DNA of 11,890 nt from an uncultured Collinsella sp. (GTDB taxonomy: Bacteria > Actinomycetota > Coriobacteriia > Coriobacteriales > Coriobacteriaceae), in the NCBI GenBank assembly GCA_902496645.1, contig CABVBR010000052.1, positions 1-11,890 of the forward strand, in the 5' to 3' direction. Numbering within the stretch: position 1 is the first letter of the stretch; each line of letters starts with the position of its first letter. The position numbers were made by a program, and so were the translations under genes. Of the stretch, positions 1-6,508 are shown piece after piece. The notes beneath the pieces were generated by a model. The model saw only the letters and a list, made by a program, of their open reading frames with translations. It did not search any database and was not told the origin of the DNA.

Positions 1-69
1 CCCGCCGGTAATGCCCAGCAGGATCGTTTTTCCCTCAAGTTGCATTGAATTGTTGGGTGCCGCCGTCAT
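1..69 (-). CDS. coaBC: Probable CoaBC, N-terminal fragment (phosphopantothenoylcysteine synthetase/decarboxylase)
   Basis: Only the first 23 codons lie in the window; the gene runs off the left edge. The visible peptide ends in LEGKTILLGITGG, which matches the opening beta strand and glycine-rich FMN-binding turn of the CoaC half of CoaBC (family pattern GKxILLGVTGGIAAYK). CoaBC joins cysteine to 4'-phosphopantothenate and decarboxylates the product in coenzyme A synthesis. The ATG at 69-67 is preferred over the in-frame ATG at 45-43, because it has an AAGGAAG ribosome site 7 nt upstream and begins 2 nt after the preceding stop, whereas the inner ATG has no such site. Another flavoprotein of the same fold (UbiX/PAD type) cannot be excluded from so short a piece. 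Confidence 0.7.
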   Translation of the reverse strand, partial: MTAAPNNSMQLEGKTILLGITGG

Positions 70-71
70 CG

Positions 72-791
72 CTAGGCTTCCTTGCTCGGGAGCACCAGGA
101 GGCGGTGGCAGTACGGACAGTGCGTAATCTCGCTACCGTCGTGGTTGAGGTCGCTCATGGACGATGCCTGCAGCGCGGTGTGGCAGACCGTGGGGATGTT
201 GCCCTGGATGGTCTCGACGGCCAAGCCGCGGAACTGCTTGAGCAGACGCTCGTAGTCGGTGAGCACGTCGGCCGGCAGCGTGGCGGCAAGAGCGGTGCGC
301 TCCTTAGTGGCGGCTTCGATCTGAGCCTGCAGGTCGGCAGCCTTGGCGCGGGCGGCCTTGGTATCGGCCTTCACGCCCTCCTCGAACTTGGCGATGATGG
401 CCTGCGCGCGGGTCTCGCGGTCGAGCGCCTCTTTGTGGGCGACAACGACATCCTTGCGGGTGTGCTCAATCTTGTCCAGGCGCTTGGCCAGGGTGGCGAG
501 CTCGTTTTCCAGGTCCTGTACCTCGCGGTAGTCGGAGCCGTCAACGTGGCGCTTCTTAGCGGCCTCGATGGCGTTATTGGTCTGGATCTCGGTGGTGTTG
601 AGATCGTCCAGCTCAATGTCCAGGTCCTTGCGCTGAGCATAGAGTTTGGTCATCTCGGACTTAAGCTTTACATAGGTTTTGCGCTTTGAGGCGAGCTCCT
701 TGAGCTCCGGCATATTGGCAAGTTCGCTCTTGTTGCGGGCGAGCTCCAAATCGATCTGTTGCAGCTTGAGTAGCGTAGCGCCGGCGCTCAT
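72..791 (-). CDS. Coiled-coil protein with C-terminal zinc ribbon (DUF164/zf-RING_7 type)
   Basis: A 239-residue protein. Residues about 5-175 are heptad-rich, charged and free of proline, as in a long antiparallel coiled coil. The C-terminus is a zinc ribbon with C203-H204 and a CPYC pair at 225-228. This is the architecture of the bacterial 'C4-type zinc ribbon' family, whose molecular role is not established; a nucleic-acid-binding or scaffold role has been proposed. The family motif starts with CxxC, but here the first cysteine position is proline 200, so only three cysteines remain, with H204 a possible fourth ligand. A longer reading frame to 827 exists. The ATG at 791 is chosen because it has an AAAGGAGAG ribosome site and overlaps the NIF3 stop as ATGA. 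The NIF3-zinc-ribbon gene pair is common in bacteria, including mycobacteria. Confidence 0.88.
   Translation of the reverse strand: MSAGATLLKLQQIDLELARNKSELANMPELKELASKRKTYVKLKSEMTKLYAQRKDLDIELDDLNTTEIQTNNAIEAAKKRHVDGSDYREVQDLENELATLAKRLDKIEHTRKDVVVAHKEALDRETRAQAIIAKFEEGVKADTKAARAKAADLQAQIEAATKERTALAATLPADVLTDYERLLKQFRGLAVETIQGNIPTVCHTALQASSMSDLNHDGSEITHCPYCHRLLVLPSKEA
77..83 (-). promoter_or_regulatory. Ribosome binding site deciding the coaBC start
   Basis: AAGGAAG on the minus strand lies inside the last codons of the upstream zinc-ribbon gene, 7 nt before the ATG at 69. It favours this start over the in-frame ATG at 45. Confidence 0.6.
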
Positions 792-1597
792 AAGTTCTCT
801 CCTTTTGTCACAGTCCACCATTGGCAAGGGTTCAGTATTTTAATCGCATGACGGGGGTCGGCCCCGGCGTCAACCGCAGAGTTCATCAAGATATCCACGA
901 ACGGCTCCTCGGAGCGATCGTGGCCGAGCAAGATGACGCCCAGACTGCGCAGAGCGAGGTCCTGCGCCACGTGATAGCCCGCCTCGCCCGTCACGACAAC
1001 ATCCGCACCGGCGGCGATGGCAAGCTCGCCAAAGTCGCCGAGGGAGCCACCCAGAATGGCGACGGTGCGGCACGGGCGCTCGGCATCGCCCCATACGCGC
1101 GGGTCGCTTTCGAAGGCCGTGGCAGCGCGGGTGGCGAGATCGCGCAGCGTGCACGGGTCGTTGAGCGTTGCAAGGGCGCCCAGACCGGTCGTCTCGGGGT
1201 CGCCCACGTGCTCCAGCGAGCTCACGGGCGCGGCGCCCAGAAGCTCACTTAGGCAGGCGCGCGCCTCGTGCGAGCGGTCCAGATTGGTATGGAGCGAAAT
1301 AATGCTCACGCCGCAGCGGGCGGCCTCAAACAGTGCTGCGCTGCACTGGGGGCGCGACGCATCCGCCGGGCAAAACGCCTCGGGTGCCTTGATGTAGATA
1401 GGATGATGCGTCAACAACACGTTGGTACCGGCCTCCTGGGCGCGGTGCACGTTGGCTTCGGTCGCGTCGAGCGCGCAGGCCACGCCGGTAATCTCGGCGG
1501 CAGGGTCGCCCACGGATAAGCCTACGTGGTCCCAGGGTTCGGCGTCCATCTTAGGAAAGCGTGCCACCAAGGCACGCTCGAGATCGGCAACAATCAT
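788..1597 (-). CDS. NIF3/DUF34 (YbgI-like) dinuclear metal-centre protein
   Basis: A 269-residue protein with the full set of NIF3-family metal-binding blocks: WDHVGL at 22-27 (family WDNxGL, here His for Asn), THHP at 63-66, HTNLD at 103-107, TGE at 203-205 with H209, and GH at 225-226 with E230. These surround a two-metal site in a toroidal hexamer. The family is often annotated 'GTP cyclohydrolase I type 2', but its physiological role is unsettled, and a metal-related or metabolite-repair role has been suggested. The length is that of the short form, without the central insertion domain found in some relatives. It overlaps the cysteine desulfurase stop by 4 nt (ATGA) and its own stop overlaps the next start in the same way, so translation of the three genes is probably coupled. 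Confidence 0.93.
   Translation of the reverse strand: MIVADLERALVARFPKMDAEPWDHVGLSVGDPAAEITGVACALDATEANVHRAQEAGTNVLLTHHPIYIKAPEAFCPADASRPQCSAALFEAARCGVSIISLHTNLDRSHEARACLSELLGAAPVSSLEHVGDPETTGLGALATLNDPCTLRDLATRAATAFESDPRVWGDAERPCRTVAILGGSLGDFGELAIAAGADVVVTGEAGYHVAQDLALRSLGVILLGHDRSEEPFVDILMNSAVDAGADPRHAIKILNPCQWWTVTKGENL
797..805 (-). promoter_or_regulatory. Strong ribosome binding site for the zinc-ribbon gene
   Basis: AAAGGAGAG on the minus strand, with its AGGAG core 7 nt before the ATG at 791. It sits within the 3' end of the NIF3 gene and fixes the start downstream of the longer reading frame. Confidence 0.75.
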
Positions 1598-2772
1598 GCG
1601 GCACCCACGATCGACAGAAGCGCCTGGGCAAAGTCCTCCAGGTCAGCCGGGTTCACGCGGTCATCGAACGAGATGCGAAGGGAGCCGAGAGCCTGCTCGC
1701 GACCGATGCCCATCGCGCTCAAAACGTGGCTGGGATCCATGCTGCCGCTCGAGCAGGCAGAGCCGGCCGAAACCTCAAAGCCGGCGGCGTCGAGCTTAAT
1801 GATGAGCTCTTCGGAGTCCATGCCGTCAACGTAGATCGAAACCATACCCGGCAGACGATCGGCCTGCGCGTAGTCGCCCATTGTGGCATGAATGCGCGGA
1901 TGGGCCGTGAGCGTGGCGTAGAGTTTGTCGGACAAGGTCTGCAGCGTCGCGCGCTCCTGGGCCACGGTCGGCAACAGCGCTGAGGCGGCAGCGGCAAAAG
2001 CCAGCTGCGTGCGCAGGTCCTGCGTGCCGGCACGACGACCGGCCTCCTGTCCGCCGCCAAAGATGCGGGGGCGCAACGGCGTGCGGCTCTTAAGGTAGAG
2101 CGCACCGGAGGCCACGGGGCCGCCAATCTTGTGCGCGGCAACGGTCATGGCGTCAACGCCCAGCTCGTGCACATCGAGCGGAATATGCAGATAACCCTGG
2201 ATGGCGTCGGTATGGAATAGGGCGCCCGTGGCGTGCGCGGTGGCGGCAAGCTCGCGGATAGGCTGCACCACACCGGTCTCGTTATTGGCGACCATAACGC
2301 TCACGAGCGCGACGTCGTCGCCGAGCAAGTCGCTCAGCGCGGCAGGCTCAATGTGGCCCGCGCGGCAGGGCTGCACCAGGTCGACGGTAAAGCCGGCGGC
2401 ACGCAGCAGCGGCAGGTTGTCCAGAATCGAATCGTGCTCGATGGCCGAAACGATTACACGACCGCGCTTGCGATCGCGCTGACGAGCGCCCTCGGCAAGA
2501 CCGAGCAGCGCCAGCTGGTTGGCCTCGGTACCGCCGTTGGTAAGGATGATCTCGGACGGGCGAACGCGTGCGCCAAAGCTGCGCGCGATCTCGCGACGGG
2601 CAACTTCTAGGCGTGCGGCGGCCTTGCGTCCGAGCGAATGTAGCGAGTTGGGGTTGACGCCGGCAAGCTCGCTGTCGTCGTACTCGCGCTGCGCAAGGAG
2701 CGCCTCGGCGCGCATGGGCGTCGAGGCGGCATAGTCAAGATTCACGGGTATGCGGTTTTGACCTGCGGTCAT
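1594..2772 (-). CDS. Cysteine desulfurase (NifS/IscS-like, class V aminotransferase fold)
   Basis: A 392-residue PLP enzyme that takes sulfur from L-cysteine as an enzyme-bound persulfide. Visible motifs are DYAASTP (13-19), LTNGGTEAN (77-85), EHD with H113 over the PLP ring, NNETG (163-167), HTDAIQ (187-192) with D189, the Schiff-base lysine K215 in AHKIGGP, GGGQE (239-243), and the catalytic C340 in SAGSACSSG followed by PSHVL. The cysteine loop and spacing are those of group I (IscS/NifS) enzymes rather than SufS. There is no adjacent iscU, thiI or mnmA, so the sulfur acceptor cannot be told from context; IscS or NifS cannot be chosen by sequence alone. The AGGAGG ribosome site lies at the end of rpe, 11 nt upstream of the ATG. 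The usual G/S-H-K and PKGxG around the lysine read A-H-K and PVASG here. Confidence 0.95.
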   Translation of the reverse strand: MTAGQNRIPVNLDYAASTPMRAEALLAQREYDDSELAGVNPNSLHSLGRKAAARLEVARREIARSFGARVRPSEIILTNGGTEANQLALLGLAEGARQRDRKRGRVIVSAIEHDSILDNLPLLRAAGFTVDLVQPCRAGHIEPAALSDLLGDDVALVSVMVANNETGVVQPIRELAATAHATGALFHTDAIQGYLHIPLDVHELGVDAMTVAAHKIGGPVASGALYLKSRTPLRPRIFGGGQEAGRRAGTQDLRTQLAFAAAASALLPTVAQERATLQTLSDKLYATLTAHPRIHATMGDYAQADRLPGMVSIYVDGMDSEELIIKLDAAGFEVSAGSACSSGSMDPSHVLSAMGIGREQALGSLRISFDDRVNPADLEDFAQALLSIVGAA

Positions 2773-2778
2773 AAGGGT

Positions 2779-3450
2779 TTATGCCTCCTGTGCGGCCTCG
2801 TTGCCCAGCTTCTGCAGCAGCGCAACCTCGGCAGCGGGATCTTCGGACTTAAATACGGCAGAACCGGCCACGAGCACGTTGGCGCCGGCCTTGACGACCT
2901 CGGCGATGTTCTTGGAAGAGATACCGCCATCGACCTCGATCAGGGGCGACACGCCGTGGCGCTCGCACATGGCCGTAAGCTCGTGAAGTTTGGCGATGGT
3001 ACCGGGGATAAAGCTCTGGCCTCCAAAGCCAGGGTTCACGCTCATCAGCAGCACCATATCGACGACGTCGATGATGCTTTCGAGCACGCAGACGGGGGTG
3101 GCGGGGTTGAGCACCACGCCGGCCTTGACGCCGCGCTGCTGCAGATGGGTGAGCGTGCGGTGCAGGTGCGTGGAAGCCTCGTAGTGGACGGTGATCATGT
3201 CGGCACCGGCGTCGGCGTACCAATCGACCGTCTCGTCGGGGTTCGACACCATCAGGTGAGCGTCGACCGGAACATCGGTGGAGCGCTTGACGGCCTTAAG
3301 AATGTCAACGCCAAAGGTGAGGTTACCGGTAAAGTGACCGTCCATGACGTCGAAGTGCACGTAGTCGGCGCCGGCAATCTTGTCGAGCTCACCCTTCAGG
3401 TTGGCCATGTCGGCCGAAAGGATGGACGGAGCGATTTTGATGGAACCCAT
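2779..3450 (-). CDS. rpe: Ribulose-phosphate 3-epimerase
   Basis: A 223-residue TIM-barrel enzyme that interconverts D-ribulose 5-phosphate and D-xylulose 5-phosphate in the pentose phosphate pathway. Visible are APSILSAD (7-14), the metal-binding HFDVMDG (32-38; H32, D34), AHLMV with metal ligand H65, the flexible-loop MSVNPGFGGQSF (136-147), the catalytic EVDGG with D174, and the phosphate-binding AGSAVF (195-200). Length is normal for the family. The segment after MDG reads HFTGNLTFG where most homologues have HFVPNxTxG. Start is the ATG at 3450, with an AGAAAGG-like ribosome site 10 nt upstream. It follows gpsA after 18 nt and precedes the cysteine desulfurase by 6 nt, so it is very likely co-transcribed. 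Cytoplasmic. Confidence 0.97.
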   Translation of the reverse strand: MGSIKIAPSILSADMANLKGELDKIAGADYVHFDVMDGHFTGNLTFGVDILKAVKRSTDVPVDAHLMVSNPDETVDWYADAGADMITVHYEASTHLHRTLTHLQQRGVKAGVVLNPATPVCVLESIIDVVDMVLLMSVNPGFGGQSFIPGTIAKLHELTAMCERHGVSPLIEVDGGISSKNIAEVVKAGANVLVAGSAVFKSEDPAAEVALLQKLGNEAAQEA

Positions 3451-3468
3451 GGTAGAAGCCTTTCTGCG

Positions 3469-4476
3469 CTAGTCGGTGAGTCCGTAGAACTCTTGTGAAG
3501 GGACGCGGTCGGTAAGAATCTCGAGCGCCCTGTCCAAAGTAACACCGTTGTAGAGTGTTTGCTCCACGGCAAAGGTGAGCGGAATGTCTACGCCCAGTGA
3601 GCGGGCAAGTTCGCTGACGCTGCGAGCCGCGACGGCGCCCTCGACCACCATATGCGTGCGCGTCTGGTACTCTTCGAGCGACACGCCGTGGGCAAACTCG
3701 TAGCCAAAGGTGCGGTTGCGCGAATGCTCCGAGGTGCAGGTGGCGATGAGGTCGCCCATGCCGGCAAGCCCCATGCAGGTCATAGCCTGCCCGCCGCGGG
3801 CATGTACCAGGCGGCTGATCTCGGCCAGACCGCGCGTCATGATGAGAGCGAGCGTGTTGTCGCCCGCGCCTGAGCCGGCGGAAATGCCGCACACGATGGC
3901 GATGACGTTTTTCATGGCGCCGCAGACCTCAACACCGGTCATGTCCTGCGACAGGTAGATGCGGAAGGCCGTGGACAGGAGCAGCTCCTTAAAGGTCTCC
4001 CCCACCTGCTGGTCTTCGCTGGCGATGACGGCGGCCGAAAGCCCGCCGCGGCAGATCTCCTCGGCATGGTTGGGGCCCGAGAGCGCCGCCACGCGCGACT
4101 CGTTACCAATCTCGCTGGCGATGACCTCGCTCATGAGCAGGCCGGACTCGGGCTCGATGCCCTTGGTGAGGCACAGAACTGGTGTCTCGCTGGCAATAAA
4201 CGGCGCCGCCTGGTGGCAGACGTCGCGCAGGTGCGTGGAAGGCACGGCAAAGATAATAGCCTCGGCGCCGTCGAGCGTCTGGGCCAAATCCGTCGTGGCG
4301 AAAACGTTTTCTGGCAGCTTGTAGCCCACCAGATAGCGCGGGTTACAGTGCACGGCGTTAATGCCGGCGGCCGTTTGCTCGCTATGGGCCCACATGGTCA
4401 CGCACTCGGCTCGCGCGGCGGCAAGGCCGGCGACGGCAGTTCCCCAGGAGCCGGAGCCAATCAGCGCAACATTCAT
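3469..4476 (-). CDS. gpsA: NAD(P)+-dependent glycerol-3-phosphate dehydrogenase
   Basis: A 335-residue cytoplasmic enzyme that reduces dihydroxyacetone phosphate to sn-glycerol 3-phosphate, the backbone for phospholipids. The N-terminal Rossmann fold begins with GSGSWGTA (7-14); NPRYL is at 45-49 and CLTKG with K105 follows. The substrate domain shows LSGPNHAEE (132-140), the catalytic lysine K189 in GAMKNVIAI, GAGDN (203-207), the SRNRTFG block (252-258) and VVEG (277-280). Length and motif order are normal for GpsA. The ATG at 4476 has a close AGGAGAG site. It lies 9 nt after plsY, whose substrate it makes, a functional pairing also common in Firmicutes. Confidence 0.97.
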   Translation of the reverse strand: MNVALIGSGSWGTAVAGLAAARAECVTMWAHSEQTAAGINAVHCNPRYLVGYKLPENVFATTDLAQTLDGAEAIIFAVPSTHLRDVCHQAAPFIASETPVLCLTKGIEPESGLLMSEVIASEIGNESRVAALSGPNHAEEICRGGLSAAVIASEDQQVGETFKELLLSTAFRIYLSQDMTGVEVCGAMKNVIAIVCGISAGSGAGDNTLALIMTRGLAEISRLVHARGGQAMTCMGLAGMGDLIATCTSEHSRNRTFGYEFAHGVSLEEYQTRTHMVVEGAVAARSVSELARSLGVDIPLTFAVEQTLYNGVTLDRALEILTDRVPSQEFYGLTD

Positions 4477-4485
4477 GACTCTCTC

Positions 4486-5169
4486 CTACTTATCGTCGGG
4501 CTCGGTGACGCGCTTGGTAAACGAGAGCTTGGACTCCTTACCGGCCATGAGCTTTTGGATATTCGAGCGATGGGCCCACACCACGGTGATGCCGATCATC
4601 GCCATGCAAAACTTGAGGCCCAGGCTGCTGTACGGAAAGACCGCGCAGGCAGCGATGGGAAGACCGATAGCGGCAGCAAGTGAACCCACCGACACATACT
4701 TGGTGATGGCGACGGCCACGATGAACATGCCCAGCAGCGACAGGCCAATGGGCCAGTACCAGGCAAGAATCACGCCCAGGCCCACGGCGATACCCTTGCC
4801 TCCGTGGAAGTTAAGGTAAGGCGAGAAGATGTGACCCCACACGGCCGCCAGGCAAATGACGCCGAGCATCCAGTCGCCGGCGGCACCGGGAACCATGATG
4901 CTCACGGGGAAGCCATAGCCAACGCTCGCGATGAGCGGGCGCGCGATGATCACGCAGATAGCGCCCTTAAGGCAATCGCACAGCAGCGTAAGCGCGGCCA
5001 CCTTGGGGCCGGCCACGCGCAGCGCGTTGGTGGTGCCGATGTTGCCGGAGCCCGCCTTGCGAATGTCCGTGTGGTTGAACACGCGGCCCAGGATCAGGCC
5101 AAACGGAATCGCTCCGATAAAGAACGAGACCACGGCGCAGATGGCGGTCAGCAGAATCGGATTAAGCAT
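4486..5169 (-). CDS. plsY: Acyl-phosphate:glycerol-3-phosphate acyltransferase
   Basis: A 227-residue integral membrane protein that moves an acyl group from acyl-phosphate (made by PlsX, not in this window) to glycerol 3-phosphate, giving 1-acyl-glycerol 3-phosphate. All three PlsY signature loops are present: SGNIGTTNALR (41-51), the GHIFSPYL...FHGGKG block (112-126), and HRSNIQKLMAGKES (200-213). Several hydrophobic segments, at about 5-30, 58-80, 88-112, 126-157 and 160-198, fit the family's multi-span topology. The ATG at 5169 overlaps the der stop by 8 nt and has an AAGGAG site about 7 nt upstream. It directly precedes gpsA, which supplies its acceptor. Confidence 0.96.
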   Translation of the reverse strand: MLNPILLTAICAVVSFFIGAIPFGLILGRVFNHTDIRKAGSGNIGTTNALRVAGPKVAALTLLCDCLKGAICVIIARPLIASVGYGFPVSIMVPGAAGDWMLGVICLAAVWGHIFSPYLNFHGGKGIAVGLGVILAWYWPIGLSLLGMFIVAVAITKYVSVGSLAAAIGLPIAACAVFPYSSLGLKFCMAMIGITVVWAHRSNIQKLMAGKESKLSFTKRVTEPDDK

Positions 5170-6496
5170 CCTTTTGCTCCTTTTTCCTAAAGAAGAGTCG
5201 AATGGGCGTACCGGCGAAGTCGAAGGTCGAGCGCATGCGGTTCTCCACGTAGCGCTGGTAGGTGTCGTTGACTAGGTCGCTGTGGTTGACGAAGAACGTG
5301 AACGTTGGCGGGTTGACGCCCGTCTGGGTCACGTAGTGCATGCGCAGGCGGCGCTTGCCGTCCACCACGGTGTGACCGAACTCGCGCAGGTCGGTGAGGA
5401 ACGTGTTGAGGCGCGAGGTGGTGATCTTTTGCGAGCGCGTCTTCTCGGCGGCGTCGACCATCGCCCAGATCTTCTCGATGCTGCGGCCGGTCAGGGCCGA
5501 GATGCGCAGGTACTGGGCCCAGGGAGCCATGACGCCCAGACGGCGGTCGACGGTCTCCATGCAGGCCTCGCGCTTGCGGTCGTCGTCGAGCAGGTCCCAC
5601 TTGTTAAGCAGCACCACGATGGCACAGCCGCGCTCGATGGCAAGGCCCATGACCTTCTGGTCCTGCTCGGTAACGCCCACGGAGGCGTCGACGACGAGCA
5701 GCGCCACGTCGGCGCGGTCGATGGCGCGCAGGCCGCGGACCATGGAGTAGTACTCGATGTTCTCGTAGACGGTGCTCTTCTTGCGGATACCCGCGGTATC
5801 GACCATGCGGTAGTGCTTGCCGTTGCGCTCGACGACGGTGTCGATGGCGTCGCGCGTAGTTCCGGCGATGTTGGACACGATGGAGCGGTCGGCGCCCAGG
5901 ATGCGGTTGAACAGCGACGACTTGCCGGCGTTGGGGCGGCCAATGATGGCGACGTTCAGCGCATCGGGGAACTCGTCGGCGACCTCGTCCTCCTCCTCGG
6001 GGAGCAGGGCGACGATGTCGTCGAGCAGGTCGCCCGTGCCGTGGCCGTGCAGGGCCGAAAGCGGCGTGGGCTCGCCGATGCCGAGCGAATAGAACTCCCA
6101 GATGCTGTCGTTCTCGCGATCGGGGTTGTCGAGCTTGTTCACCAGCAGAAAGACCGGCTTGTCGCAGCGCTTGAGCATGCGAGCGACCGACTCGTCCTCC
6201 TCGGTGACGCCGGTGCGGCCGTCGACCACAAACAGGATGACGGCGGCTTCCTCAGCGGCAGCGAGCGCCTGGTCGCGGATGGACGTGGCAAAGACGTCGT
6301 CGCTCTTGAGCGGCTCGATACCGCCCGTGTCGACGATGGTGAACTCGCGGCCGTTCCAATCGGCCGTGTGATACGAGCGGTCGCGCGTGACGCCGCGGGA
6401 CTCGTGGACGATGGCGTCCGAGGTCTGGGCCAGGCGGTTAACGAGCGTGGACTTGCCCACGTTGGGGCGTCCGACGACGGCGACGATAGGTTTCAT
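5162..6496 (-). CDS. der: Ribosome biogenesis GTPase Der (EngA)
   Basis: A 444-residue protein with two tandem GTPase domains and a C-terminal KH-like domain, the unique Der layout; it acts in 50S subunit maturation. Domain 1: P-loop GRPNVGKS (9-16), GVTRD (35-39), DTGG (56-59), NKLD (120-123). An acidic linker (EEEDEVADE, about 167-175) leads to domain 2: GRPNAGKS (186-193), GTTRD (212-216), DTAG (233-236), NKWD (298-301). The KH-like part (from about 359) contains PPTFTFFVN and ends in RLFFRKKEQKDA. The reading frame extends to 6544, but the ATG at 6496 is chosen because MKPIVAVVGRPN is the usual Der start and an AAAGGAGAG site sits 5 nt upstream. It is 10 nt after the DUF512 gene, an arrangement also seen in Clostridia. 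Confidence 0.98.
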   Translation of the reverse strand: MKPIVAVVGRPNVGKSTLVNRLAQTSDAIVHESRGVTRDRSYHTADWNGREFTIVDTGGIEPLKSDDVFATSIRDQALAAAEEAAVILFVVDGRTGVTEEDESVARMLKRCDKPVFLLVNKLDNPDRENDSIWEFYSLGIGEPTPLSALHGHGTGDLLDDIVALLPEEEDEVADEFPDALNVAIIGRPNAGKSSLFNRILGADRSIVSNIAGTTRDAIDTVVERNGKHYRMVDTAGIRKKSTVYENIEYYSMVRGLRAIDRADVALLVVDASVGVTEQDQKVMGLAIERGCAIVVLLNKWDLLDDDRKREACMETVDRRLGVMAPWAQYLRISALTGRSIEKIWAMVDAAEKTRSQKITTSRLNTFLTDLREFGHTVVDGKRRLRMHYVTQTGVNPPTFTFFVNHSDLVNDTYQRYVENRMRSTFDFAGTPIRLFFRKKEQKDA

Positions 6497-6499
6497 CTG

Positions 6500-6508
6500 C
6501 TCTCCTTT
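6500..6508 (-). promoter_or_regulatory. Strong ribosome binding site deciding the der start
   Basis: AAAGGAGAG on the minus strand, with its core 5 nt before the ATG at 6496. It overlaps the TAA stop of the upstream radical SAM gene and rules out the longer in-frame start at 6544. Confidence 0.8.

Noticed and set aside
792..827. Longer N-terminus for the zinc-ribbon protein
   Set aside because: The extra 12 residues would come from inside the NIF3 gene; the ATG at 791 has a strong ribosome site and an ATGA overlap.
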